This document shows, one piece after another, positions 50,301-62,300 of a stretch of 64,000 nucleotides of DNA. Made by a program: the position numbers and the translations under genes. The stretch covers positions 16,031,475-16,095,474 of the forward strand of contig OZ022261.1 in the NCBI GenBank assembly GCA_963978905.1, written 5' to 3'. Under the pieces are notes generated by a model. That model searched no databases and had not been told where the DNA came from. It worked only from the letters and a program-made list of their open reading frames with translations. Source of the DNA: Trichostrongylus colubriformis. Lineage: Eukaryota > Nematoda > Chromadorea > Rhabditida > Trichostrongylidae. Every line of letters begins with the position of its first letter. Position 1 is the stretch's first letter.

Positions 50301-53300
50301 GAGCTGAAAAGAGGTCTTCGGAAGGGAAGATCCACGCAAAAGCTTTCGGCACAAGACCTTGTGAGTTGGTAAAATGCCATTTATATTACATAACAAAACT
50401 GCCATATTTCAGGATCGACGAAGTTGCCAAATTCTGAAATATTGCAATATATTTCAAAAAACTTTTGAGTCTTTTGTAGCCTTTTGAGTTTTTTAATGAA
50501 TTTTTGGAGTCTAATACTGTTTTTTACACATTCAGATATTCATGAGGCTTCTTGACAGAGCAATATTAAGATTACTGGATGAATAGGTAAAAAGTAGTGA
50601 TGTTCTACTTTCATTCGGTACTGTGGCTACAAAAGCGTGAATTGGTGCTAGCGAGCCACTATATGTACCGGAAACGCTTTTCTTTGTTCACTTAAATTGT
50701 GAATGCAATTCTCATGTATGGCCCATGCCACATGAAGACGGCTAAGACCAATCGCCCCCCCCCCCCCAGTGGTCTCCCGAAAGCAAATAATAAGTTAAGA
50801 CATGGGAAGATCGAGCCACTTCGATGAAAAATCTCTCCTCGAGTGAATGCCTCAAATATAACTTCTTTCTTTCTGGAGATTTGGTATAGTTGAAGGTAAA
50901 GTTAGGTAGTTTGTTGGTATGTTTGAATTTACTATAGAGAGAATATAACGCGCTCCATTACAGTTGCCGCGTCTCTATTGCAATAGCAACACGGCAATCG
51001 TAATTGAGTTAGAACTGGATTATCTAGTTTTTATTTGATTTCTAACTTTTTTATCCTTCTTTTTCATCCTTTGCCATTTCCGCATTACTTACGGCACCTT
51101 TTGTCCTACTGTTCAGTCATCAGAAAGTGAACACATTAACCATGGTTGGTGACGCTTCCTTTTCGGAATGAATGTTGAATTTTGTTAGGTTCTGATATTA
51201 GGTTCATGCTTTATTTTGCCACGGGTTGATCTCCGTTTTTCTCCATAGGCTCTGAATCATCTGTAAATCGCTCTGTCTGGGTAGAGAGACGTAGAAGTAC
51301 CGAGAAGTGAAGAAGAGGAGTGTATGGAGGCCCTCCCCGAGGGGGAGGGGGGGGGGGGGGGTTGTAATTTGTGAGAATTTCCTTCGACGCTACGCTTGGG
51401 CCTGATCAAGAGTGAAGATGCTCTCTGTACATAAGGCGCGAGTTTCAAGGCGCCGTTAGAGGTAATTTTGATCGGCTGAGAAATAATGGGGAGGTATGAA
51501 ATTCAAGGTGCTCGTAGTGTCATGGCAGCAACGAAGGAATTGAAACGGTCAAAAGCCTGAGAAATAAGATCTCCTTCTAAGTCCTTCCTTTTTGCCGTCA
51601 CTGCTCCACTAGCCTCTGACTGGTGGTGCAGACGGCGAGGCTGAGCCAAACAGCCGCGAGCGTTGTCCCGCTCCTGTAGCAACTTGGCTTGGTGCAAAGC
51701 GAAGCTCGAAACGTCGCGCAGCGAGATTGCGACAGAGACTCGAGCCGCTTTTCCACGCGAGCCTAGTCACGGATTACCTCTTCTAAACACTAACTTCACT
51801 TACATAGAACATTCCTACCAAGATTTTCTCTCCTTCTCTTTCCTTTTTCGCTGTAGTGCGCCTAACTATTGGTTCGCGGACGGAGTAACGGCCACGACTT
51901 AATTTTTCTTTGCCCACCCCTGTGTTAATGTAGCGCACGGGAAAGCCGACTCGAGCTTTGGTCGTTTCTCTTTCCTGTTGTAGCACTGGTCAGCCTACAT
52001 TTCTATTCACCTCGACGACCAAATTACTTATCCGGGTGCCTTTGAAAGTATTATTATGATAACATGAGCATTCTGACTACATCCGTGAACAAGTATCCCT
52101 TCCACAACTGCAGACGGTGTACGTTTACCTTAGCGCTGGGATGAGTAGCAATCGCGCACAGAACCCGTAAGTCAGATGACACCACACGTCATCGACTTCA
52201 ACACCTGAACAGCGATGGCAACTTCTTAGCAAAAGGTGCTTGCTATGGATTGTAATCGGATGGAACCGTCGGAATTTCTAAATGAAGGTAGGTGACCGGA
52301 GAGACCAGTTCTTCTGCTCAATTTTATGTAGAAACATTCGAAAGCTTATTCTCAGTGTTTCCAGTTTTCAGGCTTTCTCAGGGTTCTCTTTGGCCCTGCT
52401 TCACTCATACCTTCTTAAGCACCCCCGAAACATTAAGCGCGATAACCCACTAACCTTTTTGTAGATTTTACTTTTAATATGGTCTTGAAACCTGCGGAAG
52501 GAGTTTATTTATCCATTCTCGGATGTCACTTTCCACAGAAAACAGGCAAATTGCTTCAGCCTGCCGGATGTTCAAACCCTACCCTAAATTAAGGATTACC
52601 AATTTCTCACTTGAAATACAGTATTTATGATCTCTTTGAAGAGACCGGGAGGGGCAATTCTGGCCCACATTACTCGCTTGTAGTTCAGCAATTGCACACG
52701 CGACGCCTTGCCAAGACGTCAAGTATGATTCACTGGATATTGTCTATCACACTCGCATTTTTTCGTATATCTCGCTTACTATCCCTCTCATTGTTTCACT
52801 AGTTGGCTTCCGTTTATTGTTTCACTTTTTGAACATCATCATGAATGAAATCAGATCCACCTTCTCCGTCCGCCACCAGCAGGCAACTCGGCCATTGAAG
52901 CGTGCGCATCGTGATGAAGCGTGCTAGGACCGCAATAGCTCCCCAAAGCAGTTTTTGACGCGAGTTTCGCTTCTCTTCTGGGCTTAAGTGCTTGTTTTGA
53001 GAAATAATATTTCCGAATGAGTCTTTCCTCCTTATCTCCGTCCCGCTCCTTCTAAAGAATTTAGGGATAATTTTGTTAGATTATATCCGAACAATCTTTT
53101 GATACTTTAGTCATTGTGATTAATAGCGTAACAGTATATAAAGAACAGAATGACAGTTATCCTGAATAACAGCAACTCGAGAAGCTTCCTCACTTTTCTT
53201 TTATCCTTTTTGCATCACTGGCCAGTTGGGCAGATGCGGACGGGCGAGGGGCTAAATTGACCAGTCGCGAACGAAGCCCCACCGTCGCAGCAACTCGTCG

Positions 53301-56300
53301 AGCGCTGCGAAGCAACGTGACTGGCAGCGCTGAGGGACCGCAATAGAAACCCCGAGGCGCGCTTCTTTATCAGGGGTTTCGGCACTAATCATTTCTTCCG
53401 TACTCGAATGTTCGTTCACAGGAGATACGTCTCACCCCTGACTGTGTCTTTTAACCACTTATGCCCTTTTCAGTCCATGCAGCTCGCGAGGCTTCACTAA
53501 TGAAAAACTTCATTTTGAGTACAGTTATACATGCATTTGAATAAGAAACCCATGTACCTCCCTATACAACACTAGAATGGGAAAGTATTTGGAAACATCA
53601 TTCGGAAAGAAATCGGAGAAAAAATCGGAAAATTGTCTACAGCAAGCTCATAAAGGAGATTTTAAGTTCCCATAGTATTTTGAAAGTTCCCATAGTATTT
53701 TGAAAAGGGACCTAGGTGAATAGATAGGATCTCCAATGTTGATTGCACGTATGAAAACATCAAATTGCACAATTTCGCTCTGAAGCGAGTTGGGAGGGGT
53801 CAAAGTTTGCTTGCGATGACTCACCGGCGAGGTACTTTGCTTGATGAAACGTTTCAACCAAGCTAACCATTTAGCAACGGTCGCCGTGGCTCAGTGGTAA
53901 AGCTCCTGCTATGGAGGTGGTGAACGGCAAGTTTCATCCCTCGTGACCCGCTTCTGAACGGCACTCTGCATATTTTGGTTTTCATATATATAATCAGCAT
54001 CGGAGACTCTCCCGATCAACCTATGCCTCAATTTAAAGTTCCATGGGAAGTTGGAACCACGCTAGTCGGAACAGAAAACGCTCTATGTTTTCTGTTTGGT
54101 TGGAATTTTCTTTCGCAACGTTCTTTGCCGAAAAATCAACCAGCTTCTGAAGTCGTTTTTGTTTGAAATATTGCATTACACCCACTTGAAATTGGATAAT
54201 GTTTTAAAGACACACGACGCGATAATCAGATTAGTGGTTTATTTTCTTGGGGCGAGTAGTCCTTAGACAACTACTCAGACTGCACCTGTGTTTGCACGGT
54301 GCACCCTCACGGTGTTGTGACTGCTTTAACACAACAAAGCTATGCCCACGCAATCAAATAACACCTATCCTTAGACGAACGAATTTCTAATGAGGATGGT
54401 GGTGTTCGAGCGGTTTAGAAACGGAGCCCGTCAGCGGAGTACCGCTGTGATCGGCTGCGGGCACATGATTTTGCCGCCGTAGCCGCCGGTGCTGGTATCA
54501 ACGCGCAAAGTATAAACGCGGCTTTAGACGAACGAATTTCCAGTGTGAATGCTGCGTTCATCATCGAAATGGCTGCCCCATAAAACTATCCTCTCTTATC
54601 GCAAGTTACTTTCTCCACGTGAGCGCCACTTTGAAAATTTGTTTGTCTAGGTTAGGTGTGATCTGGCTGGGTGAGCGTGGCTTGCTTGTCTTCAGGAACA
54701 ACACCGTGAAGGGCACCGTACAGCGGGCGGCAATAAAGGTGCAGCCTGAGCAATTATCCAAGGATCCCCGAGAAAGCGAGTCGCTAATTTGGTTATCGCG
54801 GGGTGTGCCTCTAAATGAGAAGATAAGAAAACCAAGCACATGCTCGCTAGGAGGTGGACGGCTTCGTGATCGTTATCGGTATAAAACCTGGGATGGCGTT
54901 CAGGACACGTACCGTGGTGAAACAATTTCCAGTGTGCGTAGGAGGCGGCCTAGCTTTTAGAAAATAAAGGAAAAGGAGTACGCTGTTGCGACCGGGGAAA
55001 TCACATGGCCCATTTGTCAATTCATGTTGTTTTCCATTCCGAGTAACAATCCAAACTGCTCCCAAGTGCCATAGATGTCCAGTAAACCAAAAAATTTTCG
55101 CACTTTTATCATTGCTGTCCATACAGTCACTATCGCGCTTCCGGTCAGAAGAAACAGACTTTTTCATAAATCAAAGCAGAACGCTAGCATTTCTGTCTCT
55201 GTTTTTCCCTTCCTCCAATGACAGACCCTTTGATTCGAATTCAACTGGCCAGCCGATAAAAAATACCATGGTTTCGCCCACGGAGTTGGTTACCCGGAGT
55301 TTGCCTGCGAACGTTCCACCCATACTCCTTCATGGTTATTGCTTTCGAAACTCGTTCTGCTGGCAAACTAATACCATCTCATTGCTCTGTACTTCGCTCC
55401 TGTCAAACCCAAGACGTCGAGTGGATAGAAGGTGCTAATTGATGTTTACCCACAGAGGTTCACTTCCACTGGTTTTTTTTTTTGAGTTATAGATGTTGAT
55501 GTAGCGGGCACTTCAATACTTCTTTAGACTGATCTGAAGATGTCGTCCGTTAATGTAGCGAGCACTTTAGTACTTCTTTAGACTGATTCTGAAGATGTCC
55601 TCTTTGCCTCCACAACGACGTGCCGCCCTGGGATATGGCAAATCGGAACTCATCAAGCAGTGTTCTTTCAATAGCATGCAATGCGACATCGAAAAGGAAT
55701 TCAAGCAAGTCCTTATTCTTCAGGTCCGTCACAATGCAAGTATTTCAGAATCAAATGTTCTCAGGCTCCACATCGACCCATCGTTCGGTAACTGCTACAC
55801 TTTTAATGCAAATCCTGAGAGAGTGATGGCCAGCAGTAGGGCCGGACCTAGTTACGGTGAGTATTGCTTCAAAGCCGTAAAGGTTCTCAGTGGCGGTGCC
55901 TTACGCTCGATTTCCTCGGGCTGCGCTTAGAAGTGTTTTCGCCGATAAGACACAGGAGGAGTCGATGCTCTTCTCTGTAAAGTTTCCCTAAGCACACCTT
56001 TGCATTTTCACGATGGACTTAAATAGAATTAATGTGGTATCCATTCGCTTTATTTTATCCAAGAGGAACCACTTGAGGGAAAATCTCAGACGATTGATCT
56101 TCCTCTGCATTGTCGCTTTCGTGTATTCGCTTGGTGGTGGCTCACCACTTCCTTAAATATTTTAGTGTATTTCCCAGCTTATATCCCCAAAGTAAGGCAA
56201 CCAGAGGTGAGACAAGAAAACGTCGAATTCATTGAATAAAGCAGCTTAACAATAAAGCAGGGGTGATCTCAACGAAGAAGTCGACGGCGAGGAAAAGGAA

Positions 56301-59300
56301 AAGTCGTTCTAATTCTGATGGAATTGCTTAAACACGTTGATCCGCCCTGGTCGGTCCGACCACTCACGATCAGTGTATCTTTGACCCGCTCCCCTATAAT
56401 CTCGCACGCTTAGATCTGCGAAAGGGTACTGCAGCAGTAAGCTTCGGATATTCCGAGTTGATGTTACCAAAATCAAAAAAGTTCCAGTCAAAAATGCTAG
56501 TTCTTTAATACTTGCAAAACGAAGTGCGAACAAAAACAAAAATAAAGCACGAGAACACGTGAAGAAAGGCCCTGAGCCGCAATGTCTAGACTGCAGCCAG
56601 GGTCAAGCCTCCGTTGAGGGATCCTCAACGGGGGGGAGGGTCGTATTTGGTTCGCTAGGAAGGGGGGGGATTGTAATCGTTTAGGTAGGTACTGATCAAC
56701 AGAATTTCTAACGTTGAGGGTCTAAAGTGTAAGGAGAGAAATGGTAAAACTGAATAACAGGTTTCGAACCCGAAGCTAATTTAACTTAATTTAACATGGA
56801 AACCTCATGCATGGCGCGACCCACAACGAAGCCAACCAGTGCCAATAGCCCTTTCACTGGTCCACCGGCACCGAAACCACGTACAGAGACACCTCCGAAA
56901 TTCACCAATTAACCGTGGAAAGCGATATATATCAACGGGTACCACCGTGGATGAACCCTTTAGAAACAATGGGATAAAAATGAAAAATTAGCTGATATGG
57001 AATTCTTTCATATCTTACTACGATTGCAAGTACGTAATCAGGTGTTAGCGGCCACTATGCGGACCGCAAAAACGTCTGTATTCATTGAGAATGTGGGTAA
57101 AATCCTCAAAAAATGGCGCATCCCACGGAGAAACTGACCGACGCATCTCGCCCTCCCAGTAGGCGCTCGAGAGCGAAGGATGCGTACTAGAGAAATTTCA
57201 GTAACAATGAATTAATTTTTCGGAAGAATCTTGGGAAGATCTCGCAAATACGGCGAAAAAAATATTCCTCAACTAGCTTTCCTAAATTTTTTTTGCTTTG
57301 TTTTGAAGATATGGCATAGCTTAGGTAGCTGTTCGGAAGCGACAACCTAGCAAACCCCGCCTCACCAAAATGCACTCATATGGTTAAGTTTGAAAGAAGT
57401 TATGGCCGTTTGAATTGAACACTTTGAAATTTCCTCATCTAACCCTCATCTGGCTCCCCTCAAAATAACTTTCTTCGTTTTGATGATATGGCATAACTCA
57501 AGTAGTCACTTGTAAGCGAAAACCTAGCAAACCTCACCTCACCAAAACGCGCTCATATGGTTAAGTTTGAAGGAAGTTATGGCCATTTGCTTGAAACACT
57601 TCAAAATTTTCCTCATCTAATCCTCATCTGGAAACCCGTATCGAGAACTAAGCAACCATTAGGGAAAGCAAGCGGCCAATAGATAGGTCTACGGAAGTTA
57701 TTAGGAAAACAGTTCACAGCTGTTTGAAAGATGGGCTCTAGGTAAGGTTTGAAGTATTTTGAAAATATCGAAATTTAGTATGGGGGAGATAACGCGCTCC
57801 ATTCAGATCGCGACGCAGCCGCACCTATTCCTTTCGCGCATATGTCGGCGATTCGTTCCTCTTTTTGTTTCTTGTTGTTTTATAATGTTCTTTCGGTGTT
57901 TAGGGAGTTAGGGTGGAAAAGATAGTATGCTGTACTCTATCCACAGCGTTAGAGACGGTCTCTAACGCTATGGTTAGAGCGCAGAGAGGCCGTAGCACTA
58001 GCCGAATTGGGTTCGAATTTGGCAATGAAATGATTTTGATGGAGCAAATTCGAGTTTTTTTATTTTCCTGGTGTCAGCCTAGGTCTAGGGAAAGGAGATC
58101 CCCTTTGCGTAGGCTTAGACGAACACGCGTGAGTGATTGTTTAGTCCAGTTGAAGCAAATTTCTTGTAATACACCATAAAAAATAGTTCGTTCATTATTT
58201 ATTGCACTTATTTATTATTTATTGCAATATGAAAAATAACAATAACATAAGTGAAAGGGGGTCGTATCGAGGCTAACTTTTGGGGAGGGGGTCGTATTTT
58301 TCGAAAATTTCCCTCAACTGGACGCTTGACCCTGCTTGCAGCGCACCCTACATGCAGATTGGCCAAAGCAACCTGTCTATAGATGATACAGAGCAAAGAT
58401 GTCTATAAATAGGCGTAAACTCAAAATGTACATGCTAGACAACGCACTTCCTCTTCACCTTACTAATGAGCAAAAATGGAGGATACGTATGTCATATGTC
58501 ATATGTCGGCTATACTTCCGTACAGGATCACCTGCGAAACGGGAGCCACAACTCGTTTGCATCCCGCCTGCAATGTTTTAAGTTTACATATTTTTATCGA
58601 AATAAATTTCTTTGTAAAGGTTTCCCGATACTGCTTCCGAAGCCTAGACCAGCGGAGCGTCACCGCCGAATTTCGACCTTGTGCCTCATCGGCTCCCCTT
58701 GCACCCTCTTGATTTTGCCTCCCATGGCTGTTGGTGTTCACCACTGCATGTCCAGTTTTTTCCACTTGTGATGAATCTCCTCACACTTACCTTGCCGCCA
58801 AAAAATGAATAATCGACTGATCTGTACGTGACATGCCCTAACCGTGTAAGTTCGCGTTAGCCTTCCTTGATTTTTTTGAGACTAAACATTTTGAAAAAGG
58901 CATTTTATCAGCAAATCAATAAACAGGGTTACGTCTGATGGTGTTCGTGAACTCCTCCGACTATCTGCCCACAACAGAAGCTGCCGGGGTTCGCATCACT
59001 ATTCACAGTCAACGAGAGTGCCCTTTTCCGGACACGTTTGGATATTCGGCTCCAACTGGAGCTATATCGTCTTTCGGTATTTCACTTGTGAGAAATTTTG
59101 TGGTTTGACCCTCATCGTGGCCTTGATCAGACTACTGTTGTTGTAGAGAAAAGTAACTCGCTTACCAGGTGGATGTTTTGATTCGGACAATCTGCTACCA
59201 ATGGGGTATATCTATCGGGATTACGCTTATGAGCCTGAGGTACGTGTCACTTATGAGCCTGAGGTACGTGTCATCGCTGTCGGAGTATTTTTGAAGGTGC

Positions 59301-62300
59301 TCATCCAACTAGTTCAGGGGTGCTATCGCAACTGCTACCAGAAACGGATAATCAGTCAATGTAGGTGTGCTGATCCACGATTTCCAAAGCCATCGGAAAA
59401 TGTACACTACTGTGATATTCGAAATGATATTATAAGTAAGCTCTGTAATTTACTATGTCTACATAATTTTCTCTATCTGACGTATGCCCAGACAATATGA
59501 AGTTGTATGTATTACCTACGATCCACAACTGGCGGTGGACACACTGTTGTGTGGGCGGCGGGACCCCATCGCCTCTACCTCAATGGGGCTGGGGGAGAAT
59601 GGAGGGTATCCTGCAGAGGGGTGTGCTGAATGACCTAGAAATAAATTTTCTTCGTGTTTCCAGTGCCACCTTTCTTGACAGATTATTTAAGGAGAGTGTT
59701 TAACGGCAGAGAGCGTACGAATGGTTAAGCGGAAATCGTGCAGATGTACACATGCTTGCCAACAAGACGTGTATACTACCACTTACTCGGCGGCCAAGTG
59801 GCCATCTGGAAGCACGCGCTTGGAATGTGACCAAAAAGACTGTACTTCATACTTCAGGTGCGCATAGATAATCCTTCAAGTCAAAACTAACCATGCTGAT
59901 GACGAAGTGCCTTGACAAAGAGGCTTCACAAGCAAACTTTGACTCCTCCTGACGGCACTATCAACCCAAAGCTACCCCAACCTCTCCAACCGATGAGGTC
60001 GAAGAAGTGATTTTTGGAAACCTTTTCGATTTGGCTGCAAACTTCTACCCAGGGTTAATTTGACTCGTACAACACGAATATGGCATTCATCTGGCGAGAA
60101 ACGCTTGGCGCTCGCACCATAGGCGCCGGCGCCAAAATGGGATGGATCACCAAACTCGCTCAAAATTTGTGCGAAGGTGTAGTTTGACCTCCTAAGTGAG
60201 AATTTTGCGTTTACTTCGCATGGAGGAGCATAATCAGAATCCTCCGTGAAGTTCAATCCATGTTGCCTTAAACATTTCCGCGCTTCATCGGTGTTTCCAC
60301 GTCACGTCAGCGGAAACATTTTCCTACAAGATGCGATCATTTCCGAAAGAGTTCCCATGTGACGTCACTGTACGTGAGCTAACTTGGATATACAACTATT
60401 CCCCCTTTATTCTGTGATAATCATGGCTGTGAACGCTATTCACCATCGCAACCGTTTGACGGAATTGACTGAGTTCAGTTGGCTCGATATGGCTGGCTGA
60501 GAGGATGAAATTGGACAGGGGCCAATTTCGAGCCTCGCTACGTAGCCTAGGTCTGCAAACTTTACCAGCGTGCCCAAAGTGTTATGGGTCCATGGAGATT
60601 CGACAACAGGACGGCCTTTAGATTTCACAAGCGTGCCTGCAGGACGAGTCGAGGAACAAAGCCGCCCATTCCAGTTCTATCGAAGAGTTTCTTCAACTCG
60701 TCGAAACTACCAGAGTCCACTATAGTTAGGCTTGCCTACTTCTGATTGCGTGAATTCGGTTCACTCCGGACCGAGTCATTCAAGCTCAACGTGAGTACAA
60801 GGTCACTATCTCACTGGTAGAAGAAATTTAGGAGAGTCTGCTTCATTTACTTCGGGAGACATCCTCCCATCGCCAAACGACTGTCACATTCGTGTCCTAC
60901 GGGTCGAAATACCCTTTAGAACAAATTTTTAGCGAGTTCGGTGATCCACTCCATTTTGGCGCAGGCGCCTATGGCGCGGGCGCCGAGCAGTTTTTCGGAA
61001 AACGAATGTCATATTCGTGTTCCACGGGTCGAATAACTCCTGGGTGGAAGTTTGCAGCCAAATCGGAAAGTTTCCAAAATCACTTCTTCGACCATATCGT
61101 TTGGAGAGGTAGTAGGGTAGCTCTGGGTTAATAGTACCGTTAGTGCTATTTAAATTTGACCAGTCGCATCGCCCGGCTACCGCCGGGTGCTCCTCCTTTT
61201 TAGGAAAGCCAGGGCGTCGACAGGCTCCTGTAAGATTTCATTTTTTCTTTGACCGTGTCTTACACTGTGTCACTCGTTATTACTGATATGGGTAGTGACG
61301 TTGAACGTTCCCTGACAACGAATTTAATGTACGGTGACTGTTATATCACACTGTTTGAGCAGCATGGGAACTGCACGTCACTTCTGTGAAGATACATGGT
61401 ACCTAATTTGATAGCCAGCGAAAGAGAACACATTATTCCCCAAAAATTCGATCGAAGATATATTCAATGATATACCTTCATATTATTCATTACCGAATAT
61501 TTGGTTGCAAATGTCGATGTTACGCAAAATGGGTTTGATCGACAGGACCATCGTTGCATGTATAGTGAATCAAGTGAATTTCCTTTCTTCTTCTCTCAGC
61601 TGAACTTTCCACTTAGAAAAATGCATTGAAGTGACGTGATAAAAAAGCATTCCTGTAGTAATATAGATCAGTCGCTTTTCATCGAACCCATTTTGCACGT
61701 CATAGACATCATTCGCGTCAGCCAACTGGTGGAACTTGTATTAGGAGGGCATAAAAGACAATGCGCGAAAAAGATTAAAATTAAAGTTAACCAAGATATA
61801 TCGAGGGCGATTGCGCTATGAAAAAACTCTAAGCTCCTTAAAGGATGTTGAGAGTGAGAGGTTATTCTTAGTAGTCCAATGTCGAGATCATTTTAGAGGT
61901 TTGTTAAAGATCGGATCACTGTGAACAGAATAGGAAGTGCAAACCTTGCGCAATAAAGGGGTTCATTATGTAGGAAGGCGGGCTACAATGCACAATGCTT
62001 CTATCTGTCTCTCAGTATTCCTAAACGATAACAGAACACAGAGCCTGAGCAGAAGCCGCCAATTCCCTAAATTTTTGGAAACACTTTAAACCATTGCTGA
62101 GCTTGTATTGAATTTCGAAACGTGTGTTCTTCCATAAATAAAAATGTCAGTTTTATAGGTCACCATTAATGCTCCCGCAACCCACAATACCTGTCAATGT
62201 GATACTGTCAGCTGATAAAGCGAAACAGGCTCGATGACATTTGCCTTCCGACACTCCTTAACATTTGACGACATTAGCCTTTCGACGCTCATTATCGAAC

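Larger units (their letters stand above)
47901..55500. other. Large degenerin intron remainder: repeats, no exon found
   Basis: Apart from the listed repeats (families 4, 5, 6 and 8 and the direct repeats), the interval shows no conserved exon. Sequence at 52620-53000 is shared with 41700-42550 (acgccttgccaagacgtc). Confidence 0.5.

Noticed and set aside
55595..55930. Single 111-codon ORF
   Set aside because: It spans two degenerin exons, a 60-nt GC-AG intron and the start of the next intron; translation past 55856 loses homology.
59709..59857. Degenerin exon L starting after the AG at 59709
   Set aside because: It is in phase, but would remove the E-C-L-T-A-E segment with its conserved cysteine; the AG at 59691 is better.
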